Under the pieces are notes generated by a model. That model was not told the origin of the DNA. It searched no databases and was given only the letters and a program-made list of their open reading frames with translations. Position numbers and translations under genes: made by a program. From Sinonovacula constricta (lineage: Eukaryota > Mollusca > Bivalvia > Cardiida > Solecurtidae), in the NCBI GenBank assembly GCA_007844125.1, contig CM017555.1, positions 20,524,669 through 20,588,668 of the forward strand: a DNA stretch of 64,000 nt, written 5' to 3'. Positions 50,601-63,200 of this stretch are shown here, piece by piece. Positions within the stretch are counted from its first letter, which is position 1. Every line of letters starts with the position of its first letter.

Positions 50601-53600
50601 GTCTTATAGGCGGGGTCTAGCAACCTGGCAAAAAGTTTTCATATTGTTTTAGGGCGAAAACATACCACATAAACTTGTTAGCAGTTATGCAATGACCCGA
50701 TGTGCCATCATTATCGACCGCTGATAACTTACCTTAATTGAACTTTGAATTCTGTCGGTCAACGATTAACTGTCCCTTTGTTTTGCATGAAACACAGCTT
50801 GCAACTGAAACTTTCAACTTCAGTCTGCCAAATACCCCAAGCTGTAATTTACTTGGCGTTTCTGTGTAGACTTGCCTCATTACACAGGTCAAGTGACTTA
50901 CTCTGAGATAAGCTGTTGTCAAGGTGATATCGATTGGAGCAGTTTGACAGTGAGGGTGTGAACAATGTGCTTTTATAAGCAGCTGCCAATAACATTTCTC
51001 CATGAAATTATTGAGCTGCGGCATGTACATAAGGACAGTGCACTGTTCCGATATATCGTGTACTATCATACCAGACTTGGTGATGTAGATCAAAGAAATT
51101 AATGTCATGCCGCCACGCACTACAGGATAGCAGTGCAGCTGAGACTGATACATCCTGCAGCGTGTGAAAATTACAGTCTCTGTTTACCAATTAACCCTTT
51201 TGTTGAGACAGCATGACTGGTCGACACTCCTGTTCATTTTTTCGCCTCGTCTTATAAGCGGGTGGAGGCAGAAACCGGCAATTTCACAAGTGAAGTTGAG
51301 GTGGGGTCGTCTTATAAGCAAATAGTCTTATAAGTGAGAAAGTACGGTATTTGGCTGAGGATAAGGCAGGTAGGCATGGCTTGTTGAAGGTACATACAAT
51401 GAGTATGAGGAAGAAATAACGGATTAGGGAACTTGAGATGGTAAGCCCGGGTGTACCTATTCATGTAATACTGATTATAATAATGTGTCACATTAAATAT
51501 ACAAAGTTGAGGACAGATGAAGGATATAGATACTGAGATCAGATTTGATGAGGCATGGGCTCTTACTTGAGTATTTTCCGAGTTACATCTATCACACCAT
51601 CATAACTACGATGTTGGTCTTGTAGACGAGATCTCAGCACCTGGTATGGGTAGGTAACAGTTGCTGCGATGATTTTGGACACTGCGGCAAATGTGAGGTA
51701 CTCTCCAGTTGTCTGGAAAGACAATGGAACAATACTGATTTTAGGGATCTAAATTTTAAAAAATAAAAAATAATGATCTCAAACCAAACAGCAAGAATTT
51801 AACTATTTCAAAAAAAGTGATAGCAAGAATTTTAAAATGTTAAGTCTAATATATGCAGCTGATAATAAACATTTTGGGTATCTACTGAGCTAAAGAGAAG
51901 AATTTATTTATATGCTTACACAGTATAACACAAAAACCAGTAAGTTATTTACAAACAAAAAAGAAGATCTTTTGTTTTTTAGTGCAGAAAACAAAAACAA
52001 CAAAAGATCATTTGACAATTTCATCTCCAGTTGTTAGTAGGGATTGGGATTTGCCTATACTGTGCAGCGACATTTCTATCATAACAGCACAGCTGCACTT
52101 ATGAGGTGCCCAGGGACTGAACCCGGTCAGTCCATTATACTGACACCGACGAGTCAGCTGTCTCCTGAGTCCCAAGGGTTAGGAGGGAAACCACTACTAC
52201 CAACATTTAAATCTTTGGTTTGACCCTGCCAGGACTTGAACTCACGACTTCCCAATCCACAAGCAGACACTCTAACAATTGAGCTATTGCAGCTGGTTTG
52301 TTAGTAGAGATATACCTTAAGCACTGGCCTGGGTAGAACCAGCGATACTATACAGGTTAACCCCAGAATCTTTCTCACCTACACAAATTTAAAAACATGT
52401 GGTTCTCTCAAGTGACAATGGGAGATGGACTGAGGATTAAACAAGTCGACAAATCTGTCAGCAATGTCTCCCTTCAATTATATTTTTCACCTATATTTAT
52501 GACTGCAGATAAACACAAGTATACACACCAGCCGACTGTCTACTGAGCGCCCTCTGCGTGTGTTATAAGAATTCTTCATCTCTTCATATGTCATGAACTG
52601 TACTGCACCATGAGATATTCCAAACACACCTGGCACAAACCCCTGTAGAATAACAAGATCAGAATGACATATTTCAAATAAAGAATAGTAAGTAACTAAT
52701 TCAGTCACTTTAAAACAATCTTTATTTTGCTGACCTGGCATCACACTGGTTGCACTACTGCTTGAACTGGATGTAAAAACTATCACAAGATTCATGAAAG
52801 TTTTTTGTGAAACTGAAATAAAAATGCATAACAAAAAATAAATCTATTGGTAAAAAAACTTTCAAAACAAATCTTATAAAAATAAATTAATTAAATGGCG
52901 ACACCAATTCATCATTAATGTTTTGTAACAATTGAATACCAAAGAAATGATAATTAAGTGCAGTATTATTTATTATTTACATAGGTATACAACTAATCAA
53001 TCTGGAATTGAGATTAAAATGAAACCTTACAAATTGAGGTCAGTGAAGGAGAAACATTCACCTTGTAAAGTCCTCTCATCCCCTCTCCTCTGTAGATTTT
53101 GATCAATGAGTCAAAGAACCCCTTATAGTAGGAACTGCTTGCTTTGTTGGCTGCCGTCTCGTATTGCAGACAAAGCCGTGTCTTCGCCACCCATATTGGA
53201 TTAGTAAGTATTAATGTCAGAAGACCTGTGGCAAAGCGAAGCTTCGATGTTAATATTTATGAAGTTTTTGAAAAATATATTTAATAACCTATGATGTGAC
53301 AATGATTGGTATTCTTAAATTAAATTAATACTAGATTGTGAAACTATAAATTGATTAATAAAACATGACCACTGCAAATTAATTTTATGCCTATCTTAAG
53401 CATGATCATTGTATTATTTTAAATAAAAGTTCAAAACTACTTAGAGCGTAAATGTGCTCTTATATATAATTAAATGTATTATTCAAAAAGGTCCAAGAAA
53501 AAATATGAATGAGGGGTTCAACAAAGGATATGAACCTCTTATCTAAAAATCTGACTGACTTACCAGCTTCTGAGGCTATCAGAATATGTTTAGGGGCACC

Positions 53601-55237
53601 AAGGGCCACCTTTGTGTCTCCATTTTGCATCCATGTCTTTATGGAGTTGTAGCTGAGAAAAATACAGGGCAAAAATAATAGCATTTGTGCAACATGCATA
53701 TGTCATACTTTATTAGCTAGAAGGTAACTTTTATTATTCTAATGCTAAAAGCTTCGAAAAAAGGGAAAGGAATATGTTCATTAATATAATAAATATCTAA
53801 CAACAAACGAGGAACAATTTGAAAAACATTTTAAAAAGATAAAAAAAACACATGTCGTATTTAAAAAAAAGAAAAGATTTTCACTTACAAAAAGAAATAG
53901 AGACCCCAGGAGAGGCCAGCTCCCCAGACATTAGGGGTCACTCCCTGGTACAGCCCTGTGAACCCTCCTGTGTTGAAGATGGATCGCATAGCATGAATGA
54001 CCCCACTGTACTGGGGACGCTCTCGAACTGCCACACCATAACCTTCGTGCACTAAGATAAGAAGATATAAGAAGATAAATTAAACATTGAGGTTTCAAGG
54101 GCATATGATTGCATTATGTATTCATGCAAGATGGCTTCCATTGATGAGTGTTAAAGTTGCTCAATACCAAATTTGCTAATAAATCTATTACTGACTTCTC
54201 CATCAATAACTATGTGAGTGGTAATCATGGACAGGATGAAAATTTCATATGGGGGAGTCTTCCAGCTGACCTGCAGCAAGCAGGCTGTTCAACCCAGACA
54301 GTTGTCTAGGGACTTACCATCAATAAATAGCAGGACTTCATGGAAAATGCCTATCATATTTATCGCTATAATGTGATGAATTAAATGGCGGCTGACAAAT
54401 CTTAACTAGAAAAATTTCCAATATGGGTTCTCACTCTAACATTTGTCTGAGAAAACATTTGCAGGGAGCTTGCATCTAAATGAACTTGGGAGGTAAGAAT
54501 TCGTTTAGTGTCTGCTGCCCCAGTTGCTTTACAATCTAGACCACTGCACTAGCCTCTATGAAACAAAACCTGGCAAACACTACCGCTGGGCTGATGCCTG
54601 TGATGGTGCTAATACCTAATGGGTGATGCAATAGCAAATACCTGTAACAATAAATATCTTCTCATTCATGGCACAACTATCAATGATATAATATAGTGCT
54701 CAATGAATATAATGAATGAGTTTGTTTTAAGAAAATACAAGACAACAAAGGTCAAGACAAAAAGAAGTCTCCAAAAGCAACAACTGCACGCCCTTTTCTG
54801 TTCACCTTTCTGATTAGCATTAATTACCATCTGAATAAGTCAAAACATTTCTCAATACGGAAATACAAAAACCCAATGACATATTATTTTTAATATATAA
54901 ATATAAATAAATGAACTAAGTCAGGCCATTTATCCAAGTCTTTATATTTCAGACATGTGATCTTGGTTGACATTTTGTCCTCTGGCTCCAGGAACAAAAT
55001 CAATAGACAGTCATCACAAAACTGGGTGCGGACAGGCATAACAACGGAACAACACATCAAAACAGTCTTACCTTGAAAACGGATCTTGACTAGATCGAGA
55101 GGATGTAGAACCAGCGTCGAGACAACTCCTCCGCTCACACCCGCCGCCAGATATTCCCATTTTATGTGATGAATCAATGATTTCGTTACTGGTCTCGACT
55201 CAAGAATGGTCGCTGATGTGACCTTGTTTCCGGACAT
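43169..55237 (-). CDS. SLC25A32: Mitochondrial folate/FAD carrier, distal-exon isoform
   Basis: Seven exons on the minus strand: 55072-55237, 53889-54051, 53564-53652, 53062-53225, 52529-52642, 51567-51712 and 43169-43307. Junctions are GT/AG and phases agree, giving 326 residues, close to the family's usual 315 or so. The three carrier repeats show [23 protein letters not shown] and [13 protein letters not shown]. The Trp in the second and the PYQV form of the third are characteristic of SLC25A32 and its nearest relatives rather than of carriers in general. [19 protein letters not shown] and [16 protein letters not shown] also match it. The last exon gives the expected sixth helix ([17 protein letters not shown]). 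The protein should sit in the inner mitochondrial membrane and carry folates or FAD. A second, in-phase last exon lies at 49545-49680. Confidence 0.95.
43468..43672 (-). mobile_element. tRNA-derived SINE, family B
   Basis: The minus-strand head GGGGGTGCATGTGGCCGAAT and the good B box AGGTTCGAGTCCC are followed by AGCTGACTTGTGTTGAGC. It lies about 160 bp upstream (minus strand) of the distal last exon of SLC25A32. Confidence 0.8.
44440..44772 (-). mobile_element. SINE family A, full-length copy
   Basis: TATTGGGTTTATTGTCCCAT to GGATCGAACCCAGGACC and ATACCAAGTCC follow the family plan; the B box (GGGTTCGATCC on the minus strand) is intact. A short internal piece (ACAGTATTT) is duplicated near 44465-44505. 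Confidence 0.85.
45290..45487 (-). mobile_element. Decayed SINE of family B type
   Basis: CCAGACAGATACCTGGAG, CCAGATGGAAGAGTTTC and CACTCGAACTGTGTTGAGG stand in the spacing of the copy at 43468-43672. The head is degenerate. Confidence 0.5.
46441..46640 (-). mobile_element. Very decayed SINE of family A type
   Basis: ACTTGAAGTAGATATGGTGC-TGC, ACTATAAATAGCA and AACCCTTGCCAGGTT resemble family A phrases in order, with many changes. Confidence 0.35.
47542..47631. repeat. TATG/TG/TA compound microsatellite
   Basis: TATATATG and TATGTATG units run into TGTGTG and then about 27 TA units. Confidence 0.95.
48694..48799. repeat. 53-bp tandem duplication
   Basis: 48694-48746 and 48747-48799 are the same 53-bp unit (starting TATAAAACATTTCC) with one A/T difference. 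It is non-coding. Confidence 0.95.
49545..49680 (-). CDS. SLC25A32: Alternative proximal last exon of SLC25A32
   Basis: It lies in the 8.3-kb gap between exon 6 and the distal last exon. It has a TTTGTTTAG acceptor and starts in the same phase as the distal exon. After the split Lys codon it encodes [27 protein letters not shown] and a Trp-containing tail, then TGA. This gives a 325-residue carrier. Over the first 30 residues 17 are the same as in the distal exon. The helix 6 arginine of RVTPACC is replaced by His and the two residues after the Pro differ, so the second isoform may differ in transport or selectivity. It could also be a dead duplicate, but the frame, acceptor and carrier-specific residues are intact, which argues against decay. 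Confidence 0.8.
50536..51349. mobile_element. TIR element with CTTATAAGAC motifs
   Basis: The ends CACCGTATTTTCTCGCTTATAAGAC (50536-50560) and its inverted form at 51325-51349 (TACCGTACTTTCTCACTTATAAGAC on the minus strand) differ at 4 of 25 positions. Further CTTATAAGAC copies lie at about 50601 on the left and at 51249 and 51309 on the right. The interior shows a 139-codon open frame (50734-51153, minus) that I do not recognise as any protein. It lies in SLC25A32 between exon 6 and the proximal last exon. Confidence 0.75.
52065..52297 (-). mobile_element. tRNA-derived SINE of a third type
   Basis: On the minus strand the head reads AGCTGCAATAGCTCAATTG-TTAGAGTGTCTGC, a clear A box, with GTGAGTTCAAGTCCTGG as B box. 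A second tRNA-like patch (CCGGGTTCAGTCCCTGG) lies near 52105-52125. The body differs from families A and B. It lies in SLC25A32 intron 5. Confidence 0.7.
54245..54345 (+). mobile_element. SINE family B, 3' fragment
   Basis: GTCTTCCAGCTGACCTGCAG, CAACCCAGACAGTTGTCTAGG and GACTTACCATCAATAA match the body of the copies at 18212 and 34355. It lies in SLC25A32 intron 1. Confidence 0.55.
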
Positions 55238-55453
55238 GGTCTTATTTATTCGTTTATTTTATATCACGAAGGTAGTTCTAATGAAATTAGACCATGTAAA
55301 GAAAAAGATAATAATATTTTCCGTCCTTTTATCCAACACATGTTCACTACACTTCTTTTGTTGTTCTGACTTGCTAGAACAACATCGTACGACCAAATGA
55401 AAGTTTCATCATCACAGCTGTTCAAGCATTTATATATGGTAGACAAGTTTTGA

Positions 55454-55461
55454 TGACGTCA
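55454..55461. promoter_or_regulatory. SLC25A32: Perfect CRE palindrome upstream of SLC25A32
   Basis: TGACGTCA stands about 220 bp upstream of the ATG on the minus strand, in a likely promoter position. CREB/ATF factors bind this octamer. Whether it works here cannot be seen. Confidence 0.4.
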
Positions 55462-55960
55462 TTATTTCGTGTTGTGTTTATATTTAGTCGCACGACCGAT
55501 TTCTAAACTAACTGACAATAAACTAACCGACTTTTCAGTCCAGTAGGTTAAAAATGTTTGTGTCCTGGGTAAAAGTATAATTGCAGACGAATTGTATATT
55601 GTTGTTATGTTGTTCGATACAAGAAACTAGGTTTCTGTTCGAATGTGTAAAAAGGTTGCACTAGATCTAGTCAAAGGTGTTTAGATAAACAAGTTCACAC
55701 GATAGAATTATTTCAGCAATGACTTTGCTCGATGAAGAAATACTATAGTACAATATTTATTATCTTTATTATCTAGTATTCATGGGTGTGATTGTGCATA
55801 TATACTTTACAGAAGATATAAATTTTATTTATGACTAACCGAATAAAATTATTACAAGCCAAACGTTAACATATTTATTTTAACTGCACGATAAATTTAT
55901 TAAATTTAACATGGACGATAAATGCGAATTGTTATACCTGTATCTTTGTTAAAAAAGTAT

Positions 55961-56520
55961 GTTATATTAATATCAGGTTATGATAATATCGAATTATTAT
56001 AATTGCATGTTATAATAATAACAGGTTATTATAATTGCAGATAAAAATACGCAGGTTATCATTATAATGGCAGGCTATTATAACAGCATGTTATGAAAAT
56101 AGCAGGTCAAAATATTTGCATGTTATAAATATAGCCAGTTATTATAATATCTGCAGGCTATGATAAAAGTTGGTTATAATAATAGCATATTATAGTATTA
56201 CCTGGTTATGATAATTGCTTGTTATAATAATAACAGGTTATTCTAATTGCATGTCTGCATAGTAGCAGGTCATAATAATAGCAGGCTGTATTAAAAGCAG
56301 ATTACAATAATACCAGGTTGTATTAATAGCGGGTTATGATAAATGCATGTTAAAATAATGGAACACGTTATTACAATTGCAGGTTAAACTAATAGCAGGT
56401 TATAATTATAACAGGTTATATAAAAGCAGATTATAAGAAGAGCAGGTTATAACAATAACAAGTAGATCTAATAATAGCCCATTTTTTATAAAAGTAGGCT
56501 TAAAATAACTGGCTATGTTT
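55961..56520 (+). repeat. Degenerate GCAGGTTATAATAATA repeat
   Basis: About thirty imperfect units of 16-20 bp built on AGCAGGTTATAATAAT recur through this stretch, with many substitutions (GCATGTTATAATAAT, GCAGGCTATTATAAC and similar). The period is irregular and the array is old. Confidence 0.8.
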
Positions 56521-57595
56521 GTATCTCTTGTGTAGCTGTAATACAGAGAAATATGTAAGTAACGTTTCATTTAGAGACTGCATCTATAGGCATAAACAGA
56601 TTAACATCAAGATAAAATGTTGTTTTTAACATGGCAAACAATAAGAAAAGTATAATAATCACCGACACGTTAGGACAGTTAAGATATATAATGATAACTT
56701 AAGAAAAAAGGGATGAACTATAGATACATATTCTGAATATGACATGACAGTGGACTTACTTTTTTCTTCTTTTTTGTCCATCCTTATTTATTCTATGATT
56801 TCATTCCTCTTATCATTTTCTTTCTGACTTAGGGAACGCTCGTTTTGTTCATGATGACAAATCTGAAAGTTATTAGACCACGAGTTACCTTTCAAAGTGA
56901 ATGCCACAACTCGCGCGCGCGGATTTGAAGGAGCACGAACTGAAATCACGTGAGCACACATTATGCTGAGCATAAACTACAATGACTTCTGTACTATCAA
57001 GATATTTCTCTTTTGACGAAACTCAGGTGCGTTTCTGTCATTACGAACTTTACGCACGTGCGTATATAACCCCAGTCCGAAAAATCGAAAATCTAAAAGT
57101 ACCAAAAACACTAAGAAAGTCGACGCCTTACCGGGGTTAGGAATGATATATTTTATTTCCGTAGTTATAAAATCTTATTACCACACCAATCAAGTTGAAA
57201 ACTATTAAAATGATTAAACTTATACACGTCAGGATTTTAGTCATTCATATTTTGCGCTAAGTTCCTCGCATGTCCTTTTTTTACACGCTATTCATTAGAA
57301 AAGAAACGAATATATTCAAAAGTATTACTACAAAGGTTATTTCCCTTGTAATTGTGCGTAACTTCAAAAACGGCCTAGATACGCGCCTGACGAAACTGTA
57401 ACTGTTATAAATTTGTCTTAACAACGTGGCGATACGACGGATAAACATCAGGGACGGATCCAGGGGGCGGGGATGCACCCCCACCCCACCACCACCAACC
57501 AGGTAAACTAGTAGAGTTGTGAAAACACATACATATACGCTTAAAAATACTAAGTACATTTTGTCTGTTGAGGTTGAAGTTTGTGTTCCTCACTC

Positions 57596-57640
57596 TGTGT
57601 GTGTGTGCGTGCGTGCGTTCGTGCGTGCGTGTATGTATAC
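57596..57640. repeat. GTGTGC/GTGC microsatellite
   Basis: A run of TGTGTGTGTG passing into GCGTGCGTTCGTGCGTGCG of about 45 bp. Confidence 0.9.
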
Positions 57641-60284
57641 ACATAGATCTGTATATTTGCTGCTTTTAATGTTTATACGTGCATATACACCTAGCTCTAA
57701 TTGTCTAAATGCGACATGAAGTTTAAATTGACGGAAGAAGACGGCACACAGATGTCTAAGTAGAACCAATTACGCCTTGCGATAGAGCTTAGCTAGAATA
57801 CCTGCTCACAATATTTGTTGCATCAGCCACCTGGTAAGTGGGAAGACATCCACCACTTCTATGAATGTACCGCGTAGTTATTTATAAATGCTTAGGCAGT
57901 GTAAGGCTTAGGTGCTAAAAGTCAGTGATCGTTTGTCCAAGGACGCTACAAACAACGCGGACACAAGTAAAATGCGAAAAGAATTTTAACACGGTTTTCA
58001 TGAAGAAACTTTGCTACAGTTGTGAATTCAAAGACACCTCCCTTATTGGGACCATTTCTTTTTTTAAAAAAATACAGATAAACCATATATACATGTATAT
58101 CAAACGTTAAAGGCTAAATGCATCTCATGTGTGGATGAAGAAAAGAATCAACGTCGCCGGGCGGTTGCAATGATAGTAAACTGTTGTTTGTGGGTAAACC
58201 AGTGTCGAAACTCAGTTTATAATAGTAGGTGGGCGGCATATAGGAAGCGTACGTCACTCCTGTGCCTACACGCATCATTGCCTTTTGTTATTGCCAAAAC
58301 AACAGGAACGCGAAGCAAGGTAGAAAAAGTATTAGAGACTAGTTACTGCATGGTACATGGTATAGTATGCACGTGAACTTATGGCACTAGTGTATGACGC
58401 AAGCACAACCAGCTAAGTTAACTAGGTATAGAAACAACAATGCACGTTACAGTATCTTAAGGAATTATCAGCTACAAAGGCCAAGGCTAAGTCAGGTATG
58501 TTACATACAAGCAAATTTAATCATAAGTAAAACACACATTTGCTGGTATGTGTTTTGTGTGCAACAAACAATAACTTTGAAAAGAAAATTATGTGATAAA
58601 AAGGCCGATGTGTTTGTTTTATTGTAGTGTTTCACATCACACTTACAATGTTTCATTTTCAACACGATAGAGTGCTGTCATCACTGTGATAGGAGTACCA
58701 GTCGGTAAAAGTTTGCCACATGACTCAGACTGGTTGTGTGGCATGAATCAACATTCAGTGCGGTCTGGTGACAGGTTGAATAAATACTAAACATAGAGCT
58801 ATTCAATTCGCTAGTGACTTATTTCCTCGTATTCGCAGTTAGGAGATACACTTATGACTAAATTGTTAAAACGGCTTAATATAGTTGAAAAACGTTGCGA
58901 CGCTTTTAATTTCTCCAATCTCGTTTGAAGGTCACTATGTTGACATGTAATCTGGTGATAAGAAGTAATATTTGAATCCATAATTTATTGTACTTCAACA
59001 AACTTTTACTTTTTTAGCAAATTAAAAAAAAGACTAACTTGTGACCGAGTTGCTTTGATGTACGTAAAAGTGCTATTGTTGTTGATTTTACAGCCGAACA
59101 AGCATTCGGATCACCTCGGCTATTTCACTTTTCGAAGATGATTCGAATGCAGTACAAGGTCTTTTGATTAACCAATGCATCCGGTCTATGTGCGTTTAAA
59201 TCATACCATCTATACAGCAGATATTGGGTCTTGCCAAATATTGTTGTATCCACAGTTTAACAGAAGCTCAAGGTTTTTGTTTTACTGAAAAAAGAATCTG
59301 GCTTAGACTGGAAACGCTATCAGGATGTAAGAGAATGTGGGACAGTATTCTGCTTATAGTACCATATGTAAACGTAAGCACACAAGTCTTCCAATAAATA
59401 GATTACACCATTACGATAACATCTCGATAAGCTATAGCAGTTTAGTATAAAGTTTAAACTTAAATCTATAATGCATCACTCCCAACACAAAAATGTAACA
59501 TAAATGTTCTTGTAATACAATAATACACACATGAGATTGAATTAGCTTAACTAAAATGATAAAGGAAAACCCAGAAAACTACCACGACTCTGCTGTTACT
59601 ATGGTAAATATTCTACGTATCGACAGCTGAATCTATTTTGAAAGCTCTGACCAGCTGTATAATTTCCTAAGCAGAATCACTGACGCAGAAAACTATAGTT
59701 AGCTACCCACTCAAAACACCTCAGTTATTTCTATGAAATAGAATTGTCCTGAAAGACCCGAGTAGTTACCAATATAAGAAAGCCCAACAGTGAATGTGCG
59801 ATAAAATAATGCTGGTCAATGATCTTTATTTAAACGTCCCACTAATTCACACTAATTCAGTTTAAACCGTTAAAAATCTCGGGGAAGTCGGTCGACAGCT
59901 GTTTCAGTTTGTTTACATCTATGCCTTCTTTATGTATGATACTCCATACATCGCATACAAAGAACAAGCTATAGGCATACCTATGGTTAGCTTTATGCAG
60001 GATCCTTTATCTAGTACATAGACTACATCCGTCCAAGGTCATGATAAACATGTTATTTTCCCCCGTCGTCACGTAACTGCTACACTTCATTGGAAGAATT
60101 TCGCGTAGTGCACGGGAAGCAATTCACATGCTTATGCACTTTGCAGCTCTCTGTAAGATATTTCTTACCGTTAGTCTACTACTTACACGTTATAAGTATC
60201 GTATCCAACAGTCAAATTATTACACACGCCATCGTCACTGTCGTCGTTGGATTGATAATTTCTCTCCCCCGCCCCTGCATGCCA

Positions 60285-63200
60285 GGACCCACCACAACCA
60301 CACACCACATGTCAGCAACCACCACAACCACACCACAACCACACACCACATGTCAGCAACCACCACAACCACACACCACATGTCAGCAACCACCATAACA
60401 TCTCACCACATGTCGGCAACCACCACAACCACACACCACATGTCAGCAGCCGCCATAACAACTCCCCACATTCCAGCAACCACCATAACAACTCACCTGC
60501 CAGCAACCACCATAACTCCCCATCTTCCAGCAACCGCCATAACTCCCCATCTTTCAGCAACCGCCATGACTCCCACCTTCCAGCAACCACCATAACAACT
60601 CACCTGCCAGCAACCACCACAACCACACACCACATGTCATCAGCCGCCATAACAACTCCCCACGCCCCAGCAACCGCCATAACAATTCAGCACACGTTAC
60701 TAACCGCCATAACATCTCCCCACATTCCAGCAACCACCATAACAACTCATCTGCCAGCCAGCAACCACCATAACTCCCCGTCTTCCAGCAACCGCAATAA
60801 CTCCCACCTTCCAGCAACCACCATAACTCCCCCATCTTCCAGCAGCCACCATAACTCCCCATCTTCCAGCAACCACCATAACCCCACCTGCCAGCAACAA
60901 TATAACTCCTCATCTTCCAGCAACCACTATAACTCCCCATCTTCCAGCAGCCACTATAACTCCCCATCTTCCAGCAACCACCATAACTCCCCATCTTCCA
61001 GCACATCTTCCAGCAGCCACCATAACTCCCCATCTTTCAGCAACCACCATAACTCCCTATCTTCCAGCAACAAACATAACTCCCCATCTTCCAGCAGCCG
61101 CCATAATTCCCACCTTCCAGCAACCGCCATATCTCCCCATCTTCCAGCAACCGTCATAACAACTCCCCACCTTCCAGCAACCACCATAACTCCCTACCTT
61201 CCAGCAACCGCCATAACTCCCCATCTTTCAGCAACCACCATAACTCCCCATCTTCCAGCAACCGCCATAACAATTCCCCACCTCCCAGCAACCGCCATAA
61301 CTCCCCACCTTCTAGCAATCGCCAGAACTCCCCATCTTCAGCAACCAGCATAACTCCCCATCTTCCAGAAACCGCCATAACAACTCAGCACACGTTAGCA
61401 ACCACCATAACAGTACCCTATCTTCCAGCCACCACCATAACAACTCACCTGCCAGCAACCACCATAACAATTCCCCACCTTCCAGCAACCACCATAACTC
61501 CCCACCCTTCCAGTAACCGCCATAACTCCCCACCCTTCCAGCAACCACCATAACAACTCCCCACCTTCCAGCAACTACTATAACTCCCCATCTTATAGTA
61601 ACCACCATAACTTCCCACCTTCCAGCAACCGCCATAACAACTCAGCACACGTTACTAACCGCCATACTATCTCCCCACATTCCAGCAACCACCATAACAA
61701 CTCACCTGCCAACAACCACCATAACTCCCCACCTTCTAGCAACCGCCATAACATTTCCCCACCTTCCAGCAACCGCCATAACTCCCCACCCTTCCAGCAA
61801 CCGCCATATCTCCCCATCTTCCAGCAACCACCATAACAACTCCCCACCTTCCAGCAACTACTATAACTCCCCATCTTCTAGTAACCACCATAACTTCCCA
61901 CCTTCCAGCAACCGCCATAACAACTCAGCACACGTTACTAACCGCCATACTATCTCCCCACATTCCAGCAACCACCATAACAACTCACCTGCCAACAACC
62001 ACCATAACTCCCCACCTTCTAGCAACCGCCATAACATTTCCCCACCTTCCAGCAACCGCCATAACTCCCCACCCTTCCAGCAACCGCCATATCTCCCCAT
62101 CTTCCAGCAACCACCATAACAACTCCCAACCTTCCAGCAACTACTATAACTCCCCATCTTCTAGTAACCACCATATCTCCCCACCCTTCCAGCAACCGCC
62201 ATAACAACTCAGCACACGTTACTAACCGCCATAATATCTCCCCACATTCCAGCAACCAACATAACAACTCACCTGCCAACAACCACCATAAATCCTCACC
62301 TTCCAGCAACCACCATAACTCTGCACCTCCAAGCAACCGCCATAACAACTCCCCACCTTCCAGCAACCGCCATACCTCCACACCTTCCAGCAACCGCCAT
62401 AACAACTCACGTGCCAGCAACCGCCATAACAACTCACCACCTTCCAGAAACCACCATAACAACTCACGTGCCAGCAACCACCATAACAACTCACCACCTT
62501 CCAGAAACCGCCATAACAACTCACGTGCCAGCAACTACCATAACTCCCCATCTTCCAGCAACCACCATAACTCCCCACCTTCCAGAAACCGCCATAACAA
62601 CTCAACTGCCTGCAACCACCATAACAACTCCCCACCTTCCAGCAACCGCCATAACTCCCCATTTGCAGCAACCGCTATAACTCCCCACCTTCCAGCAACC
62701 GCCACAACTCCCCACCTACCAGCAACCGCCATAACTCCCTACCTTCCAGCATCCGCCACTACTCCCCATCTTCCAGCAACCGCCATAACTCCCCATCTTC
62801 CAGCAACCACCATAACTCACCACCTTCCAGAAACCGCCATAACAACTCACCTGCCAGCAACCGCCATAACAACACACCACCTTCCAGCAACCGCCATTAC
62901 TCCCCATCTTCCAGCAACCGACATAACTACTACCCACCTTCCAGCAACCGCCATCACTCCCCATCTTGCAGCAACCACCATAACAACTCCCCACCTTCCA
63001 GCAACCACCATAACTCCCTACCTTCCAGCAACCGCCATAACTCCCCATCTTTCAGCAACCACCATAACTCCCCATCTTCCAGCAACCACTATAACAACTC
63101 TCAACCTTCCAGCAACTACTATAACTCCCCATCTTCTAGTAACCACCATAACTCCTCACCCTTCCAGCAACCGTCATAACTCCCCATCTTTCAGCAAACA

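Larger units (their letters stand above)
55238..60284. other. Gene-free interval upstream of SLC25A32
   Basis: It contains the SLC25A32 promoter region at its left end, a degenerate AT-rich repeat (55961-56520) and a GTGC microsatellite (57596-57640). No exon is supported. A few CG-containing patches (56900-57130) have no recognised role. Confidence 0.5.

Noticed and set aside
50734..51153. A 139-codon open frame on the minus strand within the CTTATAAGAC element
   Set aside because: No recognisable domain or catalytic motif; its composition is ordinary and it could be chance. I considered a decayed transposase but see no DDE-type motifs.
57447..57500. End of a hAT-like element (CAGGGACGGATCCAGGG)
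   Set aside because: The terminus resembles common transposon ends, but I found no opposite end or target duplication.
60634..61353. A 239-codon open frame on the plus strand, with many others on both strands in the same array
   Set aside because: It is only the repeat unit read in a phase without stops. Unit lengths divisible by three make several frames open at once, and there are no start, splice or domain signals.
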